A stretch of DNA of 64,000 nucleotides, from assembly GCA_003345555.1 (NCBI GenBank), contig PRDJ01000041.1, positions 1-64,000 on the forward strand, read 5' to 3'. This document shows positions 27,529 through 35,945 of this stretch, one piece after another. Made by a program: the position numbers and the translations under genes. The first letter of the stretch is position 1, and each line of letters begins with the position of its first letter. This stretch comes from Candidatus Thorarchaeota archaeon (GTDB lineage: Archaea; Asgardarchaeota; Thorarchaeia; Thorarchaeales; Thorarchaeaceae). A model generated the notes under the pieces. That model ran no database searches. It saw only the letters and a list, made by a program, of their open reading frames with translations, and was not told where the DNA came from.

Positions 27529-27714
27529 ATGCAGGTCGGTCAGAACTCGGAGAAAAGACAAAGTCAAGGAGATACTTTCGGAAACCCCCCTCTGGGATGC
27601 TCATGTTCCAAGTGTCATATTCCTGTGTTGAACAACTGGCTTAGCAATCCTCGCAGTCGAATAACTCAGTCTGGAGAAGTTCAGGTTGGGTTAGAATGTC
27701 AATTGGACAAGTAA
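27529..27714 (+). other. Cys-rich reading frame before the Nre-like gene; possible displaced zinc-finger N-terminus
   Basis: A 61-codon frame from ATG 27529 contains CSCSKCHIPVLNNW and ends 18 nt inside the next gene in another frame. Nre proteins normally begin with a short cysteine zinc finger that is absent from the 385-aa gene downstream. This stretch may therefore be its N-terminus, detached by a frameshift near 27690. The cysteine spacing does not match the family well, so a chance frame is just as possible. Confidence 0.25.
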
Positions 27715-28853
27715 TCACGACCCAAGTTCAACTGGTTCCGATGCCAGTGAGAAGATCATTCACAGTATTCAGTCCACCCGGTATTTCTGTCGAACCCGCC
27801 AAGTATCCGTACTTGCTTGCAGGCGTACTCGCTTCGACCGACGCTTCAGAGCATCTTTCAATTTACGATCATCCTGGGGCTTGGAAAGGTCTAGATCGTG
27901 AAGCAGTCATCACCATGAGAAGGTGCCTCTATAGATTCGTTACACCAGTCAATGCTCGAGAGATGTATCCCAAAGACACAGTTCGGGCTCTCCAGACAAT
28001 AGCCCTCTCTGTTAGCCCTGTAGCGATACGTGTCGAAACAAGTGAGATTCCACCCATCAGAATCCAGACTCAACCCGCTCTGCTCCCGTCAAGTCCATCA
28101 GTCACTGTAAAGTCAATCGAACTCCTCTCGGAACCAGAGATCACCAAGGTGGCAGAGAGAATCACCAGCAAGGACATTCCGGCATCTGACGGAATCTGCC
28201 AGCTCCTTGAATACGACTATAGCCTTGACCAAGTTGCCCGCCTGCTGGCTGTTGGTCTCTTGGGAAGACTCAACAGCAGAAGGCTCGTCCCCCTAAGGGG
28301 AGCATACAAGGCAGCAATCGATGCCTTTGTCAGCAAGGTCCTGATGGATATCGTTGAGAGGCCGTCATCTCAAACATATAGAATCCACCTTGGCAGTCTA
28401 TATGGAGACACCTTTGTGGTACTATTCCAACCCGGCGACCCCAGAGTCGACTACCTCCGGGTGGAGACGGGGAATGGGTCTCAGTCAGGAGGCTACAGCC
28501 TAGAGGACCCTCGCCATCCGACAACGGATCCAAAAACGTCCATCTACGCCGACCACGCAAGGTTTTCAGCATACCAGTGCCTAGCGAGGGAAAGGAACAA
28601 CTCCCATATCATCGTCTTTCACCACTCTCGAGGCCAGCTGAATCAACTCCTTGGACCTTGGCTGGTCAGGGCAGGCGTGGAGGAAGCTCTCGACTCGGAA
28701 CCCATTCTATTTGACAATACGCAGGACATGGCGCAGGCCCTGAACTCGATTCTTACTCCGGAGCTCAGAGCAGTATTCCGCGAATCGCCAATACCGTCTC
28801 GATTGGGACTCAATGGTGATGCAGTCGAGTTGCCTACTCCTCTCTCTTCTTAG
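27696..28853 (+). CDS. Divergent Nre-family (NreA/NreB-like) DNA repair protein
   Basis: A 385-aa protein. 'FSPPGISVEPAKYPYLLAGVL' corresponds to the Nre block SPPsvFVGryGYPkv, 'LLGRLNSRRLVPLRGAYKAAIDAFV' to the RklVPTRWsitavDd block, and 'YADHARFSAYQCLARERNNSH' to the C-terminal ARlavlE block. Nre proteins are archaea-specific and linked to repair of DNA damage through PCNA. This copy is diverged: the invariant TRWSIT-like segment is changed, the N-terminal zinc finger is missing, and no clear C-terminal PCNA-binding motif is visible. It may be a specialised paralog. It is convergent with the zinc-ribbon membrane pair, 36 nt between stops. Confidence 0.6.
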   Translation: MSIGQVITTQVQLVPMPVRRSFTVFSPPGISVEPAKYPYLLAGVLASTDASEHLSIYDHPGAWKGLDREAVITMRRCLYRFVTPVNAREMYPKDTVRALQTIALSVSPVAIRVETSEIPPIRIQTQPALLPSSPSVTVKSIELLSEPEITKVAERITSKDIPASDGICQLLEYDYSLDQVARLLAVGLLGRLNSRRLVPLRGAYKAAIDAFVSKVLMDIVERPSSQTYRIHLGSLYGDTFVVLFQPGDPRVDYLRVETGNGSQSGGYSLEDPRHPTTDPKTSIYADHARFSAYQCLARERNNSHIIVFHHSRGQLNQLLGPWLVRAGVEEALDSEPILFDNTQDMAQALNSILTPELRAVFRESPIPSRLGLNGDAVELPTPLSS

Positions 28854-28889
28854 AGACAAGTGCAAAAAAGTTGAGGTAGGACGTATGTC

Positions 28890-29894
28890 CTACTCCTTCT
28901 CCTTTGCCTGCTTTCTTGAAGCTCCCTTGTACATGAAAACGAGAGCCACTGCCATCAGTAGGCCCCCTGCTACAAGATCTCCACCCACATATGCTCCCAC
29001 GAGTTCTTGTATAGGCGCGAACGGAATCTCCAGTACGCCAAGGCCCATTGCCAAGAGGACTGCACCGATGATTAGGAGAACGAAGCCGAGCCCGAGCCCC
29101 ATTGCTCTGAATGCTGCAGACCGCGGATACTCACTTTCTATGACATATCCGGTAGAGGCAGACACAGACGCTTTGAAGCTCTTGTTGCCATATCGATACT
29201 GAATCTCCCAGACTGGAACATGAACCAAGAATGTCTCTCCAATGTTGACCTTATCGTCTCTCGATTCAATTTTCGAAATCTCTTGCGTAATCAATCCAGT
29301 CTGTCGGTCAAGCGCAATCTGCTTAGCGGCTGCCTTCGCTCCATCCTCAGACATCTGACTATGAAGCAATGTGCCGCCATACTGCTCCGCGTGGTCATGG
29401 CTGAAGTACTCCTTCGCCCTAGTCGGAATCGCCATCGATTTTATGTCTTGGTCAATCGCGCCTACTCCGGGAACCTTAATCTCGTAGTTCCTGCTGAATT
29501 CGCCAGACTCCGGTTTCCAGAAGAAATCGATCCTCTTGTAGGCCCCGCGGTACTGCGGCCATTCATCGCTGAACGTAGCATCCCGGCCAAGGCCTTTGTA
29601 CGAAGACTGTGCATCGATGCGACTCACCCAGAAGGGGTACCAGATTTGCTCAGCCTTTAGCAGATGGGCGGTCGATCCAAGATCACCGGGCACGCCAAGC
29701 TGCTTTGAGACCCAGTCTAGGAGCGTTGTGAATGACTGATTCTGATCGAAGTGGACACGAATCATGTAGTGCTCCTTTAGCTTGGCTCCTTCAACGGTCT
29801 GTGCAGTCCCACAGAATGGGCATATCAACAACAAATCATCAGGGTTAGATTTGATGTCTCCACCACAAAACGCGCACTTTGTCACTGCTATCAC
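28890..29894 (-). CDS. Zinc-ribbon membrane protein 1 (YdjG-like organisation)
   Basis: A 334-aa protein. The N-terminal zinc ribbon is CAFCGG...CPFCGT within the first 35 residues. A long soluble middle follows (residues about 40-255, with 'LLKAEQIWYPFWVSRIDAQSSYKG'). Two C-terminal membrane helices then lie at about 270-295 and 305-325, with a basic tail. The second of two tandem paralogs; its start overlaps the stop of the other by 4 nt (ATGA-type). The same domain order is found in TFIIB-type zinc-ribbon membrane proteins encoded with SPFH/YdjI-type proteins in bacteria. An SPFH gene of that type lies 7 kb away. No enzymatic motif is seen. Confidence 0.7.
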   Translation of the reverse strand: MIAVTKCAFCGGDIKSNPDDLLLICPFCGTAQTVEGAKLKEHYMIRVHFDQNQSFTTLLDWVSKQLGVPGDLGSTAHLLKAEQIWYPFWVSRIDAQSSYKGLGRDATFSDEWPQYRGAYKRIDFFWKPESGEFSRNYEIKVPGVGAIDQDIKSMAIPTRAKEYFSHDHAEQYGGTLLHSQMSEDGAKAAAKQIALDRQTGLITQEISKIESRDDKVNIGETFLVHVPVWEIQYRYGNKSFKASVSASTGYVIESEYPRSAAFRAMGLGLGFVLLIIGAVLLAMGLGVLEIPFAPIQELVGAYVGGDLVAGGLLMAVALVFMYKGASRKQAKEKE

Positions 29895-30919
29895 CCCTTC
29901 TCCTCTCGCTGAGGCATCATCAGAATCCTGATGCCGAGAACTGTCATTATGATTCCCACCACTGTTGCTGCGATACCAGCTATCATCACACTGCCCGGTT
30001 CGGTGATATACCCACGATAGGCGAACTCACCGCCCACTGCAGCCACGATAATGCCGAGGATTGCAAGGAGTGTCCATAGCGCCCTCTGCCCTTTCGTGAT
30101 AGGAATCTCTCCGACAAGCACTCTGCCAGTGTGTCCGTCCATGGCGCACTTGAAAAGACCACCGCCGAACTTATACCGAATCAGCGCAAACGGGGCTTGA
30201 AGGTAAGTCGTACCCCGAACAGCCGTTGTTGTTCTGCAGTCGAAAAGCTCAGAAAGACCGGACTTGGCCTGAGCCCTGTGCCTGTCAGCGACTTGACCAC
30301 TGGCACTCTTCTCGTATTCATCTGCTCCTATCTCGGCATTGAGCATGGTGGGCTTTAGGTCCTTGATCTTCTCGAAATCGTATCGCACTGTGTCTTTCAA
30401 GTCAATCGCCTTGAGGTAATCTTCCAGACCGTAGAAACGGGACCCTTTCCTTGCCAACAATGGTTCATCTGTATCGGAGTGAATCTCACTTTGCACCGGC
30501 ACATAACCGGTCTCGTACGCGGTGTAGGTTTCAGTACGAGTGTGGCCCTGCGAATCTCTCACGGTCCGTGTTCGTTGCACCGGAACCTGTACTGTCTTGT
30601 AGCCCTTGTACCAGCTATCAGCCTTCACCTTGGAAGTCCAGACGGGAACGAAGATCAGATTGTTCTCCACGACTTGAGCGCCTTGCACGAGAGCCTTGTT
30701 CGCCCCCTTGTGCTTCCCAAGATACGCACGAAAACCATCTGTTCGCTCTCTGTCGCCTATGGCCATTTCCATAAGGTGGTCCCCAATTGCTTTCCCTTCT
30801 ATGGTCGTCGTACTGCCACAATAGCTGCAGGTAATGACCATATCATCGGGACCAATTCGGACGTTACCATTGCAGACCGGGCACTTGAAAATGTCCGCTG
30901 CCTGTGCTTCTGTCCCCAT
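29891..30919 (-). CDS. Zinc-ribbon membrane protein 2 (paralog of the downstream gene)
   Basis: A 342-aa protein. It has a zinc ribbon (CPVCNG...CSYCGS, residues about 13-38), a middle domain with 'LVQGAQVVENNLIFVPVWTSKV' that parallels the 'YPFWVSRI' block of its neighbour, and two C-terminal membrane helices at about 275-295 and 305-328. The middle domain includes a polar repeat-like stretch of Arg and Thr (VQRTRTVRDSQGHTRTETYTAYET). First gene of a two-gene operon with a TATA box at 30986-30993. Probably a membrane-anchored protein with a large cytosolic face carrying the zinc ribbon; function not established. Confidence 0.7.
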   Translation of the reverse strand: MGTEAQAADIFKCPVCNGNVRIGPDDMVITCSYCGSTTTIEGKAIGDHLMEMAIGDRERTDGFRAYLGKHKGANKALVQGAQVVENNLIFVPVWTSKVKADSWYKGYKTVQVPVQRTRTVRDSQGHTRTETYTAYETGYVPVQSEIHSDTDEPLLARKGSRFYGLEDYLKAIDLKDTVRYDFEKIKDLKPTMLNAEIGADEYEKSASGQVADRHRAQAKSGLSELFDCRTTTAVRGTTYLQAPFALIRYKFGGGLFKCAMDGHTGRVLVGEIPITKGQRALWTLLAILGIIVAAVGGEFAYRGYITEPGSVMIAGIAATVVGIIMTVLGIRILMMPQREEKG

Positions 30920-30985
30920 GTTTAGTTCTCCGCGATTTGTGAACTAGGATAACCATACGGTCATTCTCTATTATTAATTCCTATT

Positions 30986-30993
30986 GTATATAC
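30986..30993 (-). promoter_or_regulatory. TATA box for the zinc-ribbon operon
   Basis: On the minus strand the sequence reads GGTATATACAATAGG, a strong box A. Predicted transcription start is near 30962, about 43 nt before the GTA-free ATG at 30919. The surrounding 60 nt is clearly AT-rich compared with the flanking genes. Confidence 0.6.
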
Positions 30994-31066
30994 CCAGCGC
31001 GGATTGCCAATAGTGGGTTGGCTTTGAATCGGTGCCATCAGATGTGCACTTAGGAAATGGTAGACA

Positions 31067-32215
31067 CTACCTTCTGACTTCGTCACGGAGGCGCGCCGCA
31101 GAAAACTCATCCACTCGATCTTTCATTTCTTCTCGTGCGGCCTGATGGCGTTCCAAGAATTCAACCATCCTTGGCGCAAGTATTTGTTTGCATTCACCAC
31201 AAAGAATCGCTCCGCTTCTGCATTTCTGGTCGATGTCTGCGAGTTCTCTGTCGTCCGGCATGAAGATGAATGAGTAATACTTGAAGACCGAACACACGTC
31301 GGGATTTGCTCCAAGCCTCCTCTGCTCCTCTGCTGTGGCCCTGCCGCCTGTGAACGCGTTCATGACTTTCTTCCTAGCCAGTTTCGGTTTGTCAGTCGTA
31401 AAGATGGCCGACATTGGATCAGAAGAGGACATCTTTCCCCCTTCACCCAAGCCTGGGACAAATTTGTTCTGGATAGACGCGGGCTTGTAGTATCCCAGCT
31501 TGTCTGCAACATCGCGAGTGACTCTCCAATGCGGGTCTTGGTCTATCGCACAAGGAATGAGACAGGGAACGTTCTTGCCAACAATCCAAGAATGCAGAAA
31601 CGCCGGCACAGCTTGAAGAGCTGGATACCAGATACCTCCGATATTCATGGAGTTCTCAAAGCCGTAGACTGCCTTTGCAGTGGAGAACGTCACTTTCTTG
31701 GCAACCTGAACACCAAGCTCGTATAGCAGGTCAATGTGTTTGATGTCATCAATCAGGAACGTCGTTTCAGGTTCAAATCCTAAGGCCAGAAGATCCAAGG
31801 AGTTCTCGTAGGTATAATGACGGACCTCCTCGATTGTCATGCACTCCTCAAAGAAGAATTTCTCATCATTGGTCAGCTGGAAGTACAGGCGCGTCTTGAA
31901 ACGGTCCTTCAACCATTTGGTGAACATCCAAGGTATGAGGTGACCAATGTGGACTTGGCCGCTAGGTCCTCTGCCTGTGTAGATGAAAAACGGGTGGCCT
32001 TTTGCATATTCGTCCAGTAACCAGTCAAGGTCTCTATGTGAGAAGAACAGACCTCTTTCGAGAAGGAAATGCTTCTCGCCCGCGGCCTTGTAGATTCGCT
32101 CTCTTAGCCTCTGGTCGATCCTTTGCGTGCCAAACAACTCGATTAGACGATCATAGTCAATCTTGCCTCTGACTTCCCAAGGGGTAACGACCATCTCTTC
32201 ATCCTTGTCGGCCAT
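31067..32215 (-). CDS. trpS: Tryptophanyl-tRNA synthetase, archaeal/eukaryotic type
   Basis: About 382 aa, class I. Signatures are HIGH at residues 89-92 in 'GRGPSGQVHIGHLIPW' and KMSSS in 'EGGKMSSSDP'. 'YPALQAVPAFLHSW' and 'CAIDQDPHWRVTRD' are typical of the archaeal/eukaryotic branch, which is longer than bacterial TrpRS. ATG 32215 is preferred because GAGGA lies at a proper distance; the ATG at 32221 is too close to it. A TATA-like CTTAATTG lies near 32280 on the minus strand. Confidence 0.95.
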   Translation of the reverse strand: MADKDEEMVVTPWEVRGKIDYDRLIELFGTQRIDQRLRERIYKAAGEKHFLLERGLFFSHRDLDWLLDEYAKGHPFFIYTGRGPSGQVHIGHLIPWMFTKWLKDRFKTRLYFQLTNDEKFFFEECMTIEEVRHYTYENSLDLLALGFEPETTFLIDDIKHIDLLYELGVQVAKKVTFSTAKAVYGFENSMNIGGIWYPALQAVPAFLHSWIVGKNVPCLIPCAIDQDPHWRVTRDVADKLGYYKPASIQNKFVPGLGEGGKMSSSDPMSAIFTTDKPKLARKKVMNAFTGGRATAEEQRRLGANPDVCSVFKYYSFIFMPDDRELADIDQKCRSGAILCGECKQILAPRMVEFLERHQAAREEMKDRVDEFSAARLRDEVRR

Positions 32216-32309
32216 GAACATTTCCTCGCTGGCGCATCAGATTCGCTGGAGTTGTCTATGACCGATTGTCATGGCAATTAAGCGTGATGGTTCCAAAAAA
32301 TGTCGACTC

Positions 32310-33113
32310 TCAAAAAGTGACATTCTTGTAGGCATCCGGTACCCTGATTCCAGTCTTTCCTTGGAATATCTCTCGAAGAAGCTCGTAGTGCTCGTCCAAG
32401 TCCTTCAATAGCTTCTCCAACGCATGCGGCTCGATGTTCGGTTCAGCAGTCCAGATAGTAAGGTAGTTACTGATGATACCTACGTCAGCCGCGCCTTCTT
32501 CCAAGTCATTGTAGATAGTGATCTTCACCAGAAACTCTGCTTCGAACATATTGAGTATGTCATGCACACTCATTACTATGAGATCCAGAAAACCAATGAG
32601 GTCCTCGAGCTCCGGCGACTCTTCGGCATTGCTTCTCAATGATTCGGCGAAGGTCTGAATGCTCGATACTTTCTGTCGAAGGGTCTCGAACATTTTCATC
32701 AGCTTAGTGAACTCCCTGATCGATGCCTCGAGAGAGGGCACAAGCTTATCGAACAGGGTGACCAAGAGCTTGCCCCGAGCATTTTCCCTGATGTCCTTGA
32801 AGCCATCCAATTTGCCCATTGGACCATCTAGGTGCTCGACTTGAACAAGAGTGTTGGTGACTGCCTGAATGGATTTGACTGAGTTTCTCTGTATCTTGGA
32901 CCAGCGCTCGACAAATGAGTCGATGCCCTCGCGAAGGTCCTCCAGAACTTCGAACTCTTGAGTCAAGTCCGTTCCCTCTAGTGAGAACTTCGCTTGACGA
33001 CTTATAACCTCTCCTGCGAGGACATGAAAACGTGGAAGCGTTAAAGGCGAACATTCGTCGTTTCGACGTTCCAAGCGAACCTGCGTGAGTACGCTCATCG
33101 AATCGGTTATCAT
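32310..33113 (-). CDS. Helical coiled-coil protein of unknown function
   Basis: A 267-aa protein not recognised as a known family. It is nearly all helix from residue 50 to 255, with heptad-like stretches ('FEVLEDLREGIDSFVERWSKIQ', 'LEKLLKDLDEHYELLREIFQG'). No membrane segments and no cysteines. It begins 15 nt after the stop of the XRE-CBS regulator on the same strand, so the two are probably translated from one mRNA. It may be a partner or target of that regulator, but nothing in the sequence shows this. Confidence 0.55.
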   Translation of the reverse strand: MITDSMSVLTQVRLERRNDECSPLTLPRFHVLAGEVISRQAKFSLEGTDLTQEFEVLEDLREGIDSFVERWSKIQRNSVKSIQAVTNTLVQVEHLDGPMGKLDGFKDIRENARGKLLVTLFDKLVPSLEASIREFTKLMKMFETLRQKVSSIQTFAESLRSNAEESPELEDLIGFLDLIVMSVHDILNMFEAEFLVKITIYNDLEEGAADVGIISNYLTIWTAEPNIEPHALEKLLKDLDEHYELLREIFQGKTGIRVPDAYKNVTF

Positions 33114-33128
33114 CTGTGCGTTCGGAAT

Positions 33129-33674
33129 TCAGTGCGCAGACTTCATGGCATCAGCTCTCGTGACGACACCGATGAGACGTCCTTGCTTCTGAACAAGTAC
33201 AGCCTGAAAAGATTCGAACAGGGGCAGAATGAAGCTCAGAGGTGTGCTCTCGTCGAACATTGGGGGAGCAATAGGATCCATGATTGCTTGTACCGAAACT
33301 TGTGCAAGATTGCGTCGTAGATTCCGGACGATGCCAAGTTCGGTGATGATGCCAATGACCCGTCCACTCCTGACCACGGGTAGCTGAGAAAATGCACGTT
33401 CCTGCATAATCAGAACAACACTCGAAACTGAATCACGTGCGTCCACAGTCGTGGGATCAGCGGTCATGACATCACCCAGAACCGGACCGGAATGCTCGCT
33501 GAGAACCTCAAGTATCTTGTTCGCTACGGAGAGCTTCGGGTCGAGAGTGCCAGACTCGATTCGCGCTACGTAGGATTGCGATACACCCACGGCATGCGCC
33601 AGCTCTCCCTGAGTCATCCCCGCTTGCCGCCTCAATGCCGTCACGAGTTCAGGTGTGAGTATCAAGATGGTCAT
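33129..33674 (-). CDS. XRE-type HTH transcription regulator with paired CBS domains
   Basis: About 181 aa. An N-terminal helix-turn-helix of the Cro/C1 type ('LRRQAGMTQGELAHAVGVSQSYVARIESG') occupies residues 8-55. Two CBS motifs follow (VMTADPTTV...PVVRSGRVIGIIT and IMDPIAPP...LIGVVTRADAM), which commonly bind adenine nucleotides or S-adenosylmethionine. This archaeal architecture is widespread but without a settled ligand. It is divergent from the SAM synthetase gene, sharing a 115-bp spacer, so regulation of that gene by an adenosyl ligand is a reasonable hypothesis. A TTG at 33680 is an alternative start. Confidence 0.88.
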   Translation of the reverse strand: MTILILTPELVTALRRQAGMTQGELAHAVGVSQSYVARIESGTLDPKLSVANKILEVLSEHSGPVLGDVMTADPTTVDARDSVSSVVLIMQERAFSQLPVVRSGRVIGIITELGIVRNLRRNLAQVSVQAIMDPIAPPMFDESTPLSFILPLFESFQAVLVQKQGRLIGVVTRADAMKSAH

Positions 33675-33737
33675 CTCCAATTCCTAACAGTTATCTAGAA
33701 GATGATAATCATTACCGGTAGTAATCACTATCCAAAG

Positions 33738-33745
33738 CTATTTAA
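33738..33745 (+). promoter_or_regulatory. TATA box for SAM synthetase gene
   Basis: CCAAAGC-TATTTAAG is a good BRE plus box A pair. The predicted transcription start near 33765 is about 25 nt before ATG 33790, which supports that start. Confidence 0.6.
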
Positions 33746-33749
33746 GAAG

Positions 33750-33760
33750 CGCCCTCAGGG
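33750..33760. promoter_or_regulatory. Palindrome between TATA box and start of SAM synthetase transcript
   Basis: GCCCTCAGGGC is a perfect 11-base palindrome lying just after the TATA box and before the predicted start of transcription. The position would let a bound repressor block polymerase. The divergent XRE-CBS regulator is an obvious candidate ligand, but binding is inferred. Confidence 0.35.
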
Positions 33761-33789
33761 CACGATGAAAAGAAAGTGAGTTGAGCCTT

Positions 33790-34995
33790 ATGGGCCTGAA
33801 CCTAGAAGTCACGAAAGGAGAAGGTATCTGCGTTGCAGACCGAAAAGTGGAGATAGTTGAAAGGAAGGGCAAGGGCCATCCTGACACTCTCTGTGACAAG
33901 GCCGCTGAGGAGCTCTCAATACACCTCAGCGAATACTACCTGAAGGAATTCGGCAGAGTCCAGCATCATAACGTGGACAAGGTTCTGCTAGCAGGAGGTT
34001 TGTCCAATGTTCATTTTGGTGGAGGAGACGTAATCGAACCGATATACATCCTGATGAGCGGCCGCGCTGTTGATGTCATCGGGAGAGACTACACCCGTCA
34101 GGTTCCAGTGGGAAAATTCGCAGTGGAACACACGCGCGAATGGATGAGCAAGGACTTGCCTCATCTTGATGTGAACTCTGATGTCATCATCGACTACAAG
34201 ATACGTGCGGGTAGCACTGATCTTGTCGGTAACTTCGACGCGGGAGTGGAAATCCCGAGGTCAAACGACACGAGCTTTGGCGTCGCCTATGCGCCGATGT
34301 CAGCAACAGAGAAACTTGTTCTGGAATCTGAGCACCTCTTGAACTCCCCAGCGGTTAAGAAGAAGTGGCCCCAAATCGGCGAGGACATTAAGGTCATGGG
34401 TACGCGCGTAGGCAAGAAGATCCACTTGCAGGTTGCTGTTGCTGTAATTTCAACAGAGACAAGAGACGCAGACGAGTACGCCAACGTGATGCAGACTGTG
34501 AAGGATCTATTGATTGACCAGGCCGTCAAAATCACGGACATGCCCGTGACTGTTGCAGTCAACACCGCAGACGATCCATCCAAAGGTCTGTTTTACCTAA
34601 CTGTGACTGGCACATCAGCCGAGCACGGCGATGATGGCCAAGTCGGCCGTGGCAACAGAGCCAATGGTCTAATCACTCCATACAGACCGATGACGCTTGA
34701 AGCTGCAGCGGGCAAGAATCCCATATCACATGTTGGAAAGACATACAATGTGGCTGCCAGAGAAATCGTCGACCGAATAGCCGGTGAGCACCCCGAACTG
34801 AAGCAGGTCTACTGCTACGTTGTCAGTCAGATAGGAGCTCCAATAACTGAACCTCAGGCTGTAAACGTTGAGCTATATGGAAACGTCAATCTCAGCTCGG
34901 TGAAGAGTTCCGTGGAAAGCATATGCGATGAAGTCATTGCCAAGTTGCCTTATCTCTGGAAGGGATTCATCAAGCGCGAGTACCAGCTGTGGTAG
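33790..34995 (+). CDS. mat: S-adenosylmethionine synthetase, archaeal type
   Basis: About 401 aa, the usual size of the archaeal family, which is unrelated in overall sequence to bacterial MetK. Recognisable blocks are 'VEIVERKGKGHPDTLCDKAAE', 'DVNSDVIIDYKIRAGSTDL', 'TGTSAEHGDDGQVGRGNR' and 'GKNPISHVGKTYN'. It makes SAM from methionine and ATP. The frame opens at TTG 33781, but ATG 33790, with GTGAG upstream, is preferred. A stem-loop follows the stop. Confidence 0.96.
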   Translation: MGLNLEVTKGEGICVADRKVEIVERKGKGHPDTLCDKAAEELSIHLSEYYLKEFGRVQHHNVDKVLLAGGLSNVHFGGGDVIEPIYILMSGRAVDVIGRDYTRQVPVGKFAVEHTREWMSKDLPHLDVNSDVIIDYKIRAGSTDLVGNFDAGVEIPRSNDTSFGVAYAPMSATEKLVLESEHLLNSPAVKKKWPQIGEDIKVMGTRVGKKIHLQVAVAVISTETRDADEYANVMQTVKDLLIDQAVKITDMPVTVAVNTADDPSKGLFYLTVTGTSAEHGDDGQVGRGNRANGLITPYRPMTLEAAAGKNPISHVGKTYNVAAREIVDRIAGEHPELKQVYCYVVSQIGAPITEPQAVNVELYGNVNLSSVKSSVESICDEVIAKLPYLWKGFIKREYQLW

Positions 34996-35019
34996 GCTAT
35001 TGGATTAGTCTTCTTGTGA

Positions 35020-35037
35020 GGCATCCTTACGGATGCC
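35020..35037 (+). terminator. Stem-loop after SAM synthetase gene
   Basis: GGCATCC (35020-35026), TTAC loop, GGATGCC (35031-35037): a perfect 7-bp stem 25 nt after the stop codon, followed by a pyrimidine-rich run. T content is modest, so this may act as a 3' end stabiliser rather than a terminator. Confidence 0.4.
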
Positions 35038-35112
35038 CCTTCCCACCTTCCCAGCATCGACTCGGCATCCAAACGCCGAATGTGAAGCCGAGCGGACACG
35101 AGCGTGAGATTC

Positions 35113-35120
35113 TTTTTAAG
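35113..35120 (+). promoter_or_regulatory. TATA box before the helical protein gene
   Basis: TTTTTAAG inside TTCTTTTTAAGGG is a strong box A. Predicted transcription start lies near 35143, immediately before a large hairpin at 35146-35179. Confidence 0.55.
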
Positions 35121-35145
35121 GGTAGGCGGCCACAGGATTAGCAGG

Positions 35146-35179
35146 TCAACCCCGGTCCTGTGCCAAACAGGGGGGTTGA
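35146..35179 (+). promoter_or_regulatory. 5' leader hairpin of the helical protein gene
   Basis: TCAACCCC (35146-35153) pairs with GGGGTTGA (35172-35179), and CCTG (35157-35160) pairs with CAGG (35168-35171), giving 12 base pairs with a 3-nt bulge and a 7-nt loop. It sits at the predicted 5' end of the mRNA, 10 nt before AGGAGA at 35190-35195. It may protect the transcript or control translation. Confidence 0.5.
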
Positions 35180-35203
35180 GCAACTCTCTAGGAGAAACCA
35201 CAA

Positions 35204-35764
35204 TTGGGCAAAGTAACTGATGACATTGCCAAGCGAATCAGGAAGAAAGCAGCCAAGGACATCAAGGGTGGCTTCTTCGGCAAGATTACCCACTACATCC
35301 CTGGTTGGCACGGATACCAGGAGAAGGAAGAACGCCGCGCCGCAGACAAAGTCCTTCGTGAGTTCCTCGCTGACCAGCTCCGCCTAGTCAAACAGGACCT
35401 CGAGAAGCTGCAGGGCATGATGGTGGATTACAATCTGACCAAGACGTTCGAGACCTTTGACCGAATGCTTGCTTTAACAGACAAGATCGAGTCCGCCATA
35501 CGATATGCGGACTATGGCTATTCGTCATGGGGCTCGAAGGAGAAGATTGGCTCGAAATCCCTCGATCGGATGTATGAATTCGATGCTGTCATTATTGACG
35601 ACATTGGTGCAATCAACGATGTCGCCGAGGAGTTCACAGACAAGATGAATCAAGGCAAGTTCGATGACGCATGGAATTACACCTACAGAATGTGGCAAAT
35701 CGTGCAGCGTCTTGAGGAAAAGTGGAACCAGCGCGAAGGTTTCATGAAAGGTTACCAGGAGTAG
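35204..35764 (+). CDS. Helical protein of unknown function near SPFH gene
   Basis: A 186-aa protein starting at TTG with a strong AGGAGA site. It is mostly helical with coiled-coil character ('LADQLRLVKQDLEKLQGMM', 'EEFTDKMNQGKFDDAW'). A Gly- and aromatic-rich hinge ('IRYADYGYSSWGSKEKIGSK') lies in the middle. The N-terminus is strongly basic. No known family was recognised; it is not obviously PspA despite the helical content. It has its own promoter with a structured leader and a strong terminator, suggesting high expression. An SPFH/YdjI-like protein is encoded 1.1 kb downstream. Confidence 0.65.
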   Translation: MGKVTDDIAKRIRKKAAKDIKGGFFGKITHYIPGWHGYQEKEERRAADKVLREFLADQLRLVKQDLEKLQGMMVDYNLTKTFETFDRMLALTDKIESAIRYADYGYSSWGSKEKIGSKSLDRMYEFDAVIIDDIGAINDVAEEFTDKMNQGKFDDAWNYTYRMWQIVQRLEEKWNQREGFMKGYQE

Positions 35765-35773
35765 GAATCTTGA

Positions 35774-35816
35774 GGATTGTCACGGGATTCCTCTCCCTGA
35801 CAATCCCGTCTTCTTT
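35774..35816 (+). terminator. Intrinsic-like terminator after the helical protein gene
   Basis: GGATTGTCACGGG (35774-35786) and CCCTGACAATCC (35795-35806) form a 12-bp stem with one bulged base, followed by CGTCTTCTTTT. Stem plus T-rich tail just 10 nt after the stop codon is a convincing terminator layout. Confidence 0.7.
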
Positions 35817-35945
35817 TCAATGGATCATTGTCGTAAACAATTCACAGCTGACGTGAAGCAACATACGACCATGCTTTGCTAGTGCCGGGCATCAACTGAA
35901 TGAGAAGACTGATTACCTAGCCTGCTGACTGCAGACCCGACAACA

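Noticed and set aside
31768-31785. GGTTCAAATCC, resembling a tRNA T-loop
   Set aside because: It lies inside the trpS coding region and no cloverleaf arms can be built around it.
35204-35764. PspA/ESCRT-III identity for the 186-aa helical protein
   Set aside because: Helical content fits but no PspA sequence blocks are visible and the length and hinge differ.
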